A stretch of DNA of 11,799 nt from Bdellovibrionales bacterium (GTDB lineage Bacteria; Bdellovibrionota; Bdellovibrionia; Bdellovibrionales; UBA1609), in NCBI GenBank assembly GCA_027451425.1, contig DAIDJH010000023.1, positions 1 through 11,799 of the forward strand, given 5' to 3'. This document shows positions 1 through 5,780 of the stretch, in pieces (positions within the stretch are counted from its first letter, which is position 1; every line of letters starts with the position of its first letter). Position numbers and translations under genes: made by a program. Under the pieces are notes generated by a model, which worked only from the letters and a program-made list of their open reading frames with translations, ran no database searches and was not told where the DNA came from.

Positions 1-1
1 A

Positions 2-97
2 GATGGGAAAGTTCAGGCGAATCTATCGATTGCGGAACTTGAACAATATTGGCGAAAGGCGAAGGCGCAACTAGCAAATGTCGGCATCGAGATCTAA
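2..97 (+). CDS. C-terminal fragment of an upstream gene, possibly MazG pyrophosphohydrolase
   Basis: An open frame enters from the left edge and ends with TAA at 95-97, giving 31 residues that finish ...ELEQYWRKAKAQLANVGIEI. The pattern of a Gly-Lys, a short spacer, then Leu-x-x-x-Glu-Leu-Glu-x-x-Trp-x-x-Ala-Lys resembles the last helix of MazG-type nucleoside triphosphate pyrophosphohydrolases, where the usual form is LeEMexlWxxAK. This rests on remembered family pattern and a very short fragment, so the name is tentative. The stop lies 20 bases inside the next gene, so the two genes overlap and are probably co-transcribed. The catalytic region is outside the window. Confidence 0.45.
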   Translation, partial: DGKVQANLSIAELEQYWRKAKAQLANVGIEI

Positions 98-527
98 CTA
101 TATTTTATTTTTATCGATCACCAATCACGCGCGAACGCAGATTGCCGAAGGGTTGGCACGACATTTTTTGGGCTACGAAAATGACGTCATGTCGGCGGGG
201 ACAAACCCCTCCCAGAGAATCCACCCGATGGCCGTCGCAGTTATGGCTGAAATCGGGATCGACATATCTCACCAACGCCCCAAGAGTATTGAAAGAATTC
301 ATTTGAGCGAAATTGAACGCCTGATCGTCATTGTCGATCCGGACTCAAAAATAAATCCATTGAGCACAATTGAAATTCCCGAACTAAAAACAACACGATG
401 GGAAATCATCAATCCCACATCCATTTCGGTCACCACTCCCGAGGATCACATGCGAAAATTTCGCAAAGTTCGCGACGACATACGAAAGAAGATTTTGAAT
501 CTGCGCGCATCAAATAAAATTTGGTGA
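78..527 (+). CDS. Cysteine-free ArsC/low-molecular-weight phosphatase-like protein (probable pseudoenzyme)
   Basis: This 149-residue protein has the length and fold signature of thioredoxin-type arsenate reductases and low-molecular-weight tyrosine phosphatases. The N-terminal strand and P-loop read ILFLSITNHARTQIAEG (residues 9-25), followed by the family's SAGT (39-42) and AVAVMAEIGIDIS (52-64) blocks and the late helix FRKVRDDI. In active members the loop is CX5R. Here the nucleophile position is Ser13 (codon TCG) while Arg19 is kept. The DP motif carrying the general acid is NP at residues 112-113. The stretch where ArsC carries its second and third redox cysteines reads IVIVDPDSKINP, and there is no cysteine anywhere in the protein. 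Normal phosphatase or arsenate reductase chemistry is therefore unlikely; a binding role is possible. The ATG overlaps the end of the upstream gene by 20 bases and has only a distant, weak GAAGG as ribosome site. Confidence 0.8.
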   Translation: MSASRSNYILFLSITNHARTQIAEGLARHFLGYENDVMSAGTNPSQRIHPMAVAVMAEIGIDISHQRPKSIERIHLSEIERLIVIVDPDSKINPLSTIEIPELKTTRWEIINPTSISVTTPEDHMRKFRKVRDDIRKKILNLRASNKIW

Positions 528-534
528 TACTCTT

Positions 535-1125
535 TTATTTCTTGCCGATCCCCACCACATATATTTCGGAGCTTTCTTTGCGCACGCCTTTTGGGCGAAA
601 AAGATGGTGGCTTTTGAAGCGGTTTTTCACGGCAATCTCAACATTCTTTGCGCCGCCGCCCATAAAGAGTTTCATGACAAGGTGACCGCTTTGCCCAAGA
701 ACTTTATCCGACAGTTCAACTACTCGCATGCACAACTCTTCGGAGCGCGTCTGATCGGTGACCGCGATGCCCGTCGTGTTTGGCGCCATGTCGCTTAAGA
801 TCACATCGTATGGAGCTTCCGTATACTGTTCGATCGGCACCGCAAAAATGTCGCCCACCATAAATTCAGCGTTTTGCGCCCGTAGTTTTTGCAAAATACC
901 GTCCACCGGCTTCAAATCAATTCCCCGCAAAAAACCGCCCGCACCTAGAATCTTAAGTACCACCTGACTCCACGAACCAGGGGCGCAACCCAAATCAAGC
1001 ACCTTGGCCCCACGCCGAATCAAATGCCAACGCTTTTGAATTTCGTCGAGTTTGTAAGCTGAACGCGCGACGAACCCTTCTTTTTTCGCCAGTTTGAAAT
1101 AATGATCTTGCGGATTGTAAGTCAT
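535..1125 (-). CDS. rlmE: 23S rRNA (uridine-2552-2'-O)-methyltransferase RlmE (FtsJ/RrmJ)
   Basis: RlmE methylates the ribose of U2552 in the A-loop of 23S rRNA late in large-subunit assembly, using S-adenosylmethionine. The 196-residue product matches the family's usual length of about 200. It has the SAM-binding motif VLDLGCAPGSWSQ (residues 42-54), a conserved acidic residue at strand 2 (GIDLKP, 68-73), GDIF (91-94) and SDMAPNTTG (111-119). The catalytic K-D-K-E tetrad is visible as Lys25 (SAYKLDEI), Asp112, Lys152 (LVMKLF) and Glu187 (SSEIY). I chose the ATG at 1125 because the protein then begins TYNPQDHYFK, as in homologues. The open frame continues to 1212, but that extension would run into the divergent nuclease gene and shows no family similarity. 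It is convergent with the ArsC-like gene, with 7 bases between the stops. Confidence 0.95.
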   Translation of the reverse strand: MTYNPQDHYFKLAKKEGFVARSAYKLDEIQKRWHLIRRGAKVLDLGCAPGSWSQVVLKILGAGGFLRGIDLKPVDGILQKLRAQNAEFMVGDIFAVPIEQYTEAPYDVILSDMAPNTTGIAVTDQTRSEELCMRVVELSDKVLGQSGHLVMKLFMGGGAKNVEIAVKNRFKSHHLFRPKGVRKESSEIYVVGIGKK

Positions 1126-1145
1126 CGTGAGAAGGCATTGCGCGG

Positions 1146-1151
1146 AAGGAG
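1146..1151 (+). promoter_or_regulatory. Ribosome binding site of the S1/P1-like gene
   Basis: AAGGAG with a five-base spacer to the ATG at 1157. It decides this start over the in-frame GTG at 1127 and places the secretion signal exactly at the N-terminus. Confidence 0.75.
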
Positions 1152-1156
1152 CCACC

Positions 1157-2401
1157 ATGTCAACTCGTTTTCTACTTCTCACAGTGTCCATCGCAACATT
1201 ACTCGCGTCCAACGTTTATGCGTGGGGGGAGCGTGGTCATTTTATCATCGGTCATACTGCGGCTCGTTTGTTCGAAACCCAACCGACCAAAACCGACCAA
1301 GAAAAATTAGGCATATTTTTTTCTAGCCGGGCCATCATGTTCGGTCACCTTTCAAATATTCCCGACATTTCTTGGCGGGATCCACGCCATCCCAACGTTG
1401 TCAGAGCCAATGACCCCAACCATCACTTTGACGTCGAGTACATTCTCGGTAAACCCACCCATCTCGCCGAGTACTTGAACAGAATTCGTCATATAGAACC
1501 AAATCTGGCAAAATTTCTCAAAAAATATAAAAACCAACCGAACGCACTCAACCCAGCCAAAAAAGTGAATATGCATTCGCTTGGTAGCGCCCCATTTCGG
1601 ACGGAGCAAATTTTCAATGAAATGGTGAGCGCATTTCGATGTGCAAAATCGAAAGAAGTCGCGTCTGACAAATCTCGCCCCAACGAAAGTTGGCGGACCC
1701 ACGATGCTTTTCAATACGACAAAGTTGCGCGCGAGCATTTTCAGGAGCCACTAAAAGGCGGCGAATACACGTGCACACATAAAACATCTCGCCTTGAAGA
1801 TTTGGCGGCGGCCGTCGAACTCGGCGGAATCATGTCTCATTACGTCGGTGACTTGGCGCAACCGTTTCACGTGTCCGCCGATTACGACGGTTGGGCCACC
1901 GGTCACGGCGGGATTCATGCCTATTTCGAAACCTATCTTCTTCAATATCTCGACGAAAACTTGAGCGCCGAAGTCCTCAAGGCGGCGCAAGATCCCCAGC
2001 AGCAAAAAATGATCCTCGAACAACTCGACCTCAAAACTGCCGACCATACACGTGTATCAACAATTATGTTTCACTTAATCGCCGATTCCTATTCTAAACG
2101 AAAAGAATTTTATCAAGCTGATGATCGTGTCGTCTTAAAGTTGGGCTCAAAGTTCCCCTTGGGAGTAAGGCGCACCAAGCATGGCCACCCAGCGATCCGA
2201 CGTGACTTTCGCGACCCTATTGCGCAAGCGGCGTACCGCCCGCCGATTGTCAAACGACTGACCGTGGCCAGCTACCTACTGTACAAATTGTGGTACCGAG
2301 CTTGGGTTGAAGGTGGACGACCCGACGTACACGACGCGAGCTATATCTCAATGCCTTATCCTTTGGATGTTCCATTTATTCGCGAACCGAAAGGGCTTTA
2401 A
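1157..2401 (+). CDS. Secreted S1/P1 nuclease / zinc phospholipase C superfamily protein
   Basis: This 414-residue protein has a signal peptide (residues 1-22, ending VYA) whose cleavage would leave an N-terminal Trp. The mature start WGERGH fits S1/P1 nucleases, where the Trp1 amine and backbone plus His6 bind zinc. Other likely ligands are Asp75 (SWRD), His89 or His90, and HYVGDLAQPFH (His228, Asp232, His238). His254 and Glu258 in GGIHAYFE form HxxxE, as in Bacillus phospholipase C, where S1/P1 enzymes have HxxxD. The family role is cleavage of single-stranded nucleic acid or other phosphoesters outside the cytoplasm with a three-zinc site. About 80 extra residues lie between the early and central ligands (137 here, about 56 in P1), with two cysteines (162, 206) that could form a disulfide. 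The start is set by AAGGAG at 1146-1151, five bases before the ATG; an in-frame GTG at 1127 is less likely. Substrate cannot be told from sequence alone. Confidence 0.85.
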   Translation: MSTRFLLLTVSIATLLASNVYAWGERGHFIIGHTAARLFETQPTKTDQEKLGIFFSSRAIMFGHLSNIPDISWRDPRHPNVVRANDPNHHFDVEYILGKPTHLAEYLNRIRHIEPNLAKFLKKYKNQPNALNPAKKVNMHSLGSAPFRTEQIFNEMVSAFRCAKSKEVASDKSRPNESWRTHDAFQYDKVAREHFQEPLKGGEYTCTHKTSRLEDLAAAVELGGIMSHYVGDLAQPFHVSADYDGWATGHGGIHAYFETYLLQYLDENLSAEVLKAAQDPQQQKMILEQLDLKTADHTRVSTIMFHLIADSYSKRKEFYQADDRVVLKLGSKFPLGVRRTKHGHPAIRRDFRDPIAQAAYRPPIVKRLTVASYLLYKLWYRAWVEGGRPDVHDASYISMPYPLDVPFIREPKGL

Positions 2402-2424
2402 ATCGAGTCAGCACGGGGCCGGCT

Positions 2425-3051
2425 TTAGGCGGCGATCCATGTTTCTAAATTTTTTTCGTCGTCCCCGCTTTGCAAAGGCAAAATAGCAAGGCGAAACCGT
2501 TCGTCAATGGATTGGCCTTCAATCAAACAACACGTGAGCTCAATTTGCTGTTTGCTGCCAGGCTTAGCGATTCTAACTTTGAAATGTCCATTTAACCATT
2601 CTGGCAAGCTTTCTTCGACGTTGATTCCGCCGACAGAAATATCTCGCGTGTATGTTCGAAAAATATTGTGCCCAGACACGATCGTCACCTGTAAACGTTT
2701 TTTGAAACGCTTTTTGTCGCGCAGAACAAAATCAGCGCTCGCCAGTGGCTGCTCACCCGCTTCTACCTGGCGAAAACTTTGCCCTTCTATTTGTAATGAG
2801 CTTTCTTCCGTCCCTTTAGGAGGCGGTGGAGGTTTCACTGGCACCACGCGAAAGATCATTTCAGTCAGCCCTTCAACTTGATTCACGGAACGCCAATCGG
2901 GCCACTCGTCTTTCCAGGCGTACCAATACTCAAGCTGAGTCGATTCCAAATTTGAAACTAACGCACGCGCCTCATCAAACAAAAGCCCCATGATGAGCCG
3001 ACCATCCGTCTTGCAAAACAAACACCATAAATTTGGTTTCCGCTCAGCCAT
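2425..3051 (-). CDS. PilZ-domain protein with N-terminal GYF_2-like domain
   Basis: This 208-residue protein has no signal peptide and should be cytoplasmic. The front domain (about residues 7-68) carries W...G...GLLFDEARALV and then WYAWKDEWPDWRSV, the tryptophan-rich ending typical of GYF_2-like modules. A proline-rich linker (PVKPPPPP, 71-78) follows. The second half is a PilZ domain with the two cyclic-di-GMP binding elements, RFKKR (RxxxR, 115-119) and DISVGG (DxSxxG, 137-142). It is therefore probably a competent c-di-GMP effector, with the front domain mediating a protein contact (inference). The start lies 18 bases after the stop of the coiled-coil gene, with a weak AGGGAA overlapping the gap, so the two genes are likely one operon. 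It is convergent with the S1/P1-like gene. The target process is not shown by the sequence. Confidence 0.85.
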   Translation of the reverse strand: MAERKPNLWCLFCKTDGRLIMGLLFDEARALVSNLESTQLEYWYAWKDEWPDWRSVNQVEGLTEMIFRVVPVKPPPPPKGTEESSLQIEGQSFRQVEAGEQPLASADFVLRDKKRFKKRLQVTIVSGHNIFRTYTRDISVGGINVEESLPEWLNGHFKVRIAKPGSKQQIELTCCLIEGQSIDERFRLAILPLQSGDDEKNLETWIAA

Positions 3052-3069
3052 GAATCTTAAATTCCCTGC

Positions 3070-4032
3070 TCAAAAACAATCCCGTGCCACCCAACCGCGT
3101 GACTTCGGCAATTGCACTTCAACCCAACCATTTCTTACTTTATAAAGGGCGTACTTCCGCCCCGGCATTATTTCACCAATTTTACTTGCTCCGTCGAGCG
3201 CTTGATTCATGACATCACATTTGTACTTTGGCACCCGCACAATAACCTGCGTCGGTATCGAGCTGACCTGTCTTTTTATCCGCTGTTTTTGGGCGCGGAC
3301 CTTCTGCTTAGCCTCGTCCGCCTGAAAGGCCTGCTTGCGTAATACTGCTAGACGATTTTCAAGTTGCCGAGCCTTTGCTCGAAGATCCACGATGTCTTGC
3401 GTGAGTTGTACTGTCCGCGCGCGATCCTGTTTGATTTTATTTTGGAGCGACATTTGTTCGTTCATTTTGTTTGTCAGATTCGCTTCCAACGTGTTTTTTT
3501 CATTTTTTGCCGAGCGCAGATCTGCCTGAGCGCCTTCAAGCTTTGTTTTGGATGCGGTCAATCGCGCTTCTGCAACCGCCATTCTTTTCTGCGCCACCAC
3601 GATCTTTCTTGCGTACATTTTCTGCATGACCTTCGCGGCTTGCGTCTGTCGATCATAAATTCGAATCTGCTTTTTCGCGGCGACTTCCGCGCGTTTCGCC
3701 TCTGTTTCTTTTTTTTGAGCTTCGTGACGCAATTTTTCTTCAGCGAGTTTTTCTTTTTTCGCACGCGCCTTTGCATCTTTAGCTTCGGCTTGATCCGCAA
3801 CTGAATCGGACATCACACTGTCGACATCCGACTCTACGTCGTCGACAGTATCCGCATGGGCCGATTCGATCGTGGGCTGAGCGTATTGATTAACCAGTGG
3901 CGCAAAGTACAAAAGTCCGAAGAAGCCCAGGATAACAAAGCCGCCACGAGCGATTCCCCACAGCATTTTTAATGATAGAAATCTCATAACGGGCCTATCG
4001 GCATTTTTCCAGTAAAAGTGTACATTTTTCAT
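3070..4032 (-). CDS. Membrane-anchored coiled-coil protein with C-terminal SH3-like domain
   Basis: This is a 320-residue protein of no recognised named family. A short basic N-terminus is followed by one hydrophobic segment (about residues 31-47) and SAHA at 58-61, which could be an uncleaved anchor or a signal-peptidase site. An acidic stretch comes next (62-82), then a long Ala/Lys/Glu/Arg-rich coiled coil (about 83-255) reminiscent of TolA-like or M23-peptidase-associated helices. The last 60 residues (IVRVPKYKCDVM... to GWVEVQLPKSRGWVARDCF) look like a bacterial SH3 domain, a fold that often binds peptidoglycan. The body is probably periplasmic. An in-frame ATG at 3987 (residue 16) is an alternative start; neither has a convincing ribosome site. 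It precedes the PilZ gene and diverges from the amidase, so an envelope role is plausible but inferred. Confidence 0.75.
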   Translation of the reverse strand: MKNVHFYWKNADRPVMRFLSLKMLWGIARGGFVILGFFGLLYFAPLVNQYAQPTIESAHADTVDDVESDVDSVMSDSVADQAEAKDAKARAKKEKLAEEKLRHEAQKKETEAKRAEVAAKKQIRIYDRQTQAAKVMQKMYARKIVVAQKRMAVAEARLTASKTKLEGAQADLRSAKNEKNTLEANLTNKMNEQMSLQNKIKQDRARTVQLTQDIVDLRAKARQLENRLAVLRKQAFQADEAKQKVRAQKQRIKRQVSSIPTQVIVRVPKYKCDVMNQALDGASKIGEIMPGRKYALYKVRNGWVEVQLPKSRGWVARDCF

Positions 4033-4062
4033 GTAGATACCCAGAATTGAACCTGTTCGATA

Positions 4063-4082
4063 TAATGACCTCTTAATGACCT
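4063..4082. repeat. Tandem direct repeat TAATGACCT, 11-bp period (possible operator)
   Basis: TAATGACCT occurs at 4063-4071 and again at 4074-4082, one helical turn apart. On the minus strand this reads AGGTCATTAAG then AGGTCATTATA. Two direct half-sites with an 11-bp period is the geometry bound by OmpR/PhoB-family response regulators, and the GTCAT core resembles the Pho-box half-site. It sits between the divergent genes and overlaps the likely promoter area, so it could control either side. Regulator identity is inference. Confidence 0.45.
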
Positions 4083-4123
4083 GCTATTATCTCGAATATA
4101 AGTGATTCTGATGGCCGGCGGTC

Positions 4124-4169
4124 GATGCCTAGACCTTGGCACAGCGATTGCTACATGTATCTAAGCATC
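4124..4169 (+). repeat. Imperfect inverted repeat in the amidase leader
   Basis: GATGCCTAG at 4124-4132 can pair with CTAAGCATC at 4161-4169, giving eight pairs with one internal C/A mismatch around a 28-base loop. It lies just upstream of the terminator hairpin. Its loop contains ACCTTGG (4133-4139); with G4132 this can alternatively pair with the 3' arm of that terminator. Confidence 0.4.
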
Positions 4170-4177
4170 CCCCCTTG

Positions 4178-4217
4178 GCGGCCTGGCCCCCCTTACCCTC
4201 CAGGTCGCTTTTTTTTT
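4178..4217 (+). terminator. Intrinsic terminator upstream of the amidase (attenuator or small-RNA end)
   Basis: GCGGCCTGG (4178-4186) pairs along its whole length with CCAGGTCGC (4200-4208), with a single G-U pair and a 13-base C-rich loop. Nine T residues (4209-4217) follow at once. This is the classic Rho-independent layout on the plus strand. The gene upstream is on the other strand, so the hairpin would end either an unannotated short transcript or the amidase leader itself, 26 bases before the ATG at 4244. Confidence 0.65.
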
Positions 4218-4243
4218 ACCTAAAACACCTTTACCCTGAAGAC

Positions 4244-5017
4244 ATGTGCTTAACTCGCTTTTCCTATGCCGTTTTTGCTGCGACATTATCGTTCATTTTC
4301 TTCGCTCAACCCGTGTTTGCATTTCAAGTGTTTTTAGATGCTGGTCATGGTGGACAAGATCAGGGTGCCAGCCGCGGAAAAATCACTGAAGCGGCAATTA
4401 CGTTGAAGGTCGTCAAACGCATTGGTTCCGACTTATCAACTCACCCGGATATACACGTTTCGTATACACGTACATCCAACGTCTACCGTTCTCTTGAAGA
4501 ACGCGTACAGTTGGCGAACCGCGCCCATCCCGACTTATTTTTGAGCGTCCATGCCAATTCGTCGTCCGACCCTTCAGCTCGCGGGCAAGAAATTTACTTT
4601 CAAAACGTTCTCGATCCCGATCAAAAATCTTTGTTTCTAGCAAATCTCGAGAATCAGAATATGCATGGCACCAACAATTCGGCGGGAGCCACCGGCGGAG
4701 ACGTCAACGCCATCTTAGCCGATCTCACACATAGCCGAAACATCCACTTGAGCGGACTGTTTGCCGAAAAGCTCCATAAAGACTGGCAAGGGGATTCTGT
4801 TATTAGACGTCGGTCAATCCGACAAGCTCCATTTTTTGTTATCAGCAACGTAGATGCTCCAGCTGCGCTGATCGAGATTGGCTATATAACAAATCCCACC
4901 GAGGCTCACCTTTTAACGACTAATCGCTACCAAGAAAAAATCGCCCGTGGCATTACCAACGCCATCATCCAATTTAAGGAACTCGTAGACAATCCCGTAC
5001 GGCCCAGCCTAAATTAG
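4244..5017 (+). CDS. Periplasmic N-acetylmuramoyl-L-alanine amidase (Amidase_3)
   Basis: The enzyme cuts the amide bond between N-acetylmuramic acid and L-alanine in peptidoglycan, used in daughter-cell separation and wall remodelling. The 257-residue product has a signal peptide (residues 1-26, ending VFA) followed directly by the catalytic domain starting QVFLDAGHGGQDQGA. Zinc ligands expected in this family are present as His35, Glu49 (ITEAAIT) and His103 (LSVHAN). The catalytic Glu211 lies in ALIEIGYITNP. There is no AMIN or LysM targeting domain, so it is a minimal secreted amidase of the AmiC/CwlM catalytic type. I chose the ATG at 4244 because it gives a clean signal peptide; the open frame extends to a TTG at 4136, but that would run through the terminator hairpin. 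The ribosome site is weak. A structured leader precedes it, and rph follows after 21 bases. Confidence 0.93.
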   Translation: MCLTRFSYAVFAATLSFIFFAQPVFAFQVFLDAGHGGQDQGASRGKITEAAITLKVVKRIGSDLSTHPDIHVSYTRTSNVYRSLEERVQLANRAHPDLFLSVHANSSSDPSARGQEIYFQNVLDPDQKSLFLANLENQNMHGTNNSAGATGGDVNAILADLTHSRNIHLSGLFAEKLHKDWQGDSVIRRRSIRQAPFFVISNVDAPAALIEIGYITNPTEAHLLTTNRYQEKIARGITNAIIQFKELVDNPVRPSLN

Positions 5018-5038
5018 CCGCTTTACATCGGAGAAAAA

Positions 5039-5767
5039 ATGCGCGCCCACAACCGTCCTCGCAACGAAATTCGAAAACTCGAATTTGTACCTGATATTCT
5101 TCGCTATGCCGAAGGGAGCGTACGCGTCTCGTTAGGTGAAACGCAGCTCATTTGTTCAGCTACGGTAGAACCGAATATCCCAAAGTGGTTGGCCGGTCAG
5201 GGCGGCGGCTGGATCACGGCTGAATACGGTATGTTGCCACGATCAACGCACACGCGCATCCAACGCGAAAAAGCGATGAGTGGCGGTCGCTCACAAGAAA
5301 TTTCACGCCTCATAGGGCGGAGTCTACGTGCCGGTATCGACCTCAAAGCGCTTGGCGAACGGCAAATTACGGTTGACTGTGACGTGATCCAAGCGGATGG
5401 GGGCACCCGAACCGCGGCGATATCCGGTGGTTTTGTCGCCATCGCATTGGCGCTCAATTTTCTGCGCGAACAGGGGCAGTTGAAACACCTACCAATTAAA
5501 AATTATGTCGCAGCCATAAGTGCAGGTATCTCCCACGATGGTTTTATACTCGACCTCGATTACGACGAAGATTCGAGCATCAAAACCGACATGAATTTCG
5601 TCATGAACGATCGAAACGAACTCGTTGAGATTCAAGGCACTGCGGAAGGCGGCACGTTCACCCCCTCCGACTTAAACGAATTGCTTGAATTGGCACAACT
5701 GGGGTGCCATCAAGTTTTTCACGAGCAAGAAAAAGTCATCGGTCATTTCTTTCCGCTCAAAAAATAA
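5039..5767 (+). CDS. rph: Ribonuclease PH
   Basis: RNase PH is a phosphate-dependent 3'-5' exoribonuclease that trims tRNA 3' ends. The 242-residue length is typical. Hallmarks are the opening MRAHNRPRNEIRKLEF, GETQLICSATVEPNIPKW, GGWITAEYGMLPRST (residues 56-70), the ISRLIGRSLRA segment (88-98), DCDVIQADGGTRTAA (113-127, with the phosphate-site Arg124) and LDLDYDEDS near the metal-binding site. The ATG at 5039 has CGGAG five bases upstream. It lies 21 bases after the amidase stop and 13 before rdgB, which argues for one transcription unit. No truncation or odd residue was seen. Confidence 0.97.
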   Translation: MRAHNRPRNEIRKLEFVPDILRYAEGSVRVSLGETQLICSATVEPNIPKWLAGQGGGWITAEYGMLPRSTHTRIQREKAMSGGRSQEISRLIGRSLRAGIDLKALGERQITVDCDVIQADGGTRTAAISGGFVAIALALNFLREQGQLKHLPIKNYVAAISAGISHDGFILDLDYDEDSSIKTDMNFVMNDRNELVEIQGTAEGGTFTPSDLNELLELAQLGCHQVFHEQEKVIGHFFPLKK

Positions 5768-5780
5768 AAAAAGGAACTCA

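Larger units (their letters stand above)
4033..4243. other. Divergent intergenic region, the largest non-coding stretch in the window
   Basis: These 211 bases separate the minus-strand coiled-coil/PilZ operon from the plus-strand amidase. They contain a tandem repeat (4063-4082), a perfect plus-strand TATAAT at 4061-4066 with only a poor -35 (TACCCA), TATAAG at 4097-4102, an imperfect inverted repeat (4124-4169), two runs of six C (4169-4174 and 4187-4192) and an intrinsic terminator (4178-4217). I could not identify a strong complete sigma70 promoter on either strand. Confidence 0.7.

Noticed and set aside
513..545. AT-rich hairpin (CAAAT-AAA-ATTTG) followed by a T-rich stretch between the ArsC-like gene and rlmE
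   Set aside because: The stem has only five A/T-rich pairs and the T run does not follow directly, too weak to call a terminator.
1126..1212. Upstream extension of rlmE
   Set aside because: The added residues lack family similarity and would lie within the divergent nuclease gene. The ATG at 1125 gives the usual N-terminus.
3335..3804. Open frames antisense to the coiled-coil gene, rich in Phe, Arg and Cys
   Set aside because: They are reverse-complement shadows of Lys/Ala/Glu-rich coiled-coil codons, with no start signals or recognisable domain.
4111..4164. Seventeen-codon ATG open frame in the amidase leader, a possible leader peptide
   Set aside because: There is no ribosome site and no run of regulatory codons. 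It may matter only because its stop falls in the inverted repeat's 3' arm.
4136..4243. In-frame TTG-initiated N-terminal extension of the amidase
   Set aside because: It would place 36 residues, including the translated terminator hairpin and T run, ahead of a clean signal peptide. The ATG at 4244 fits a secreted amidase.
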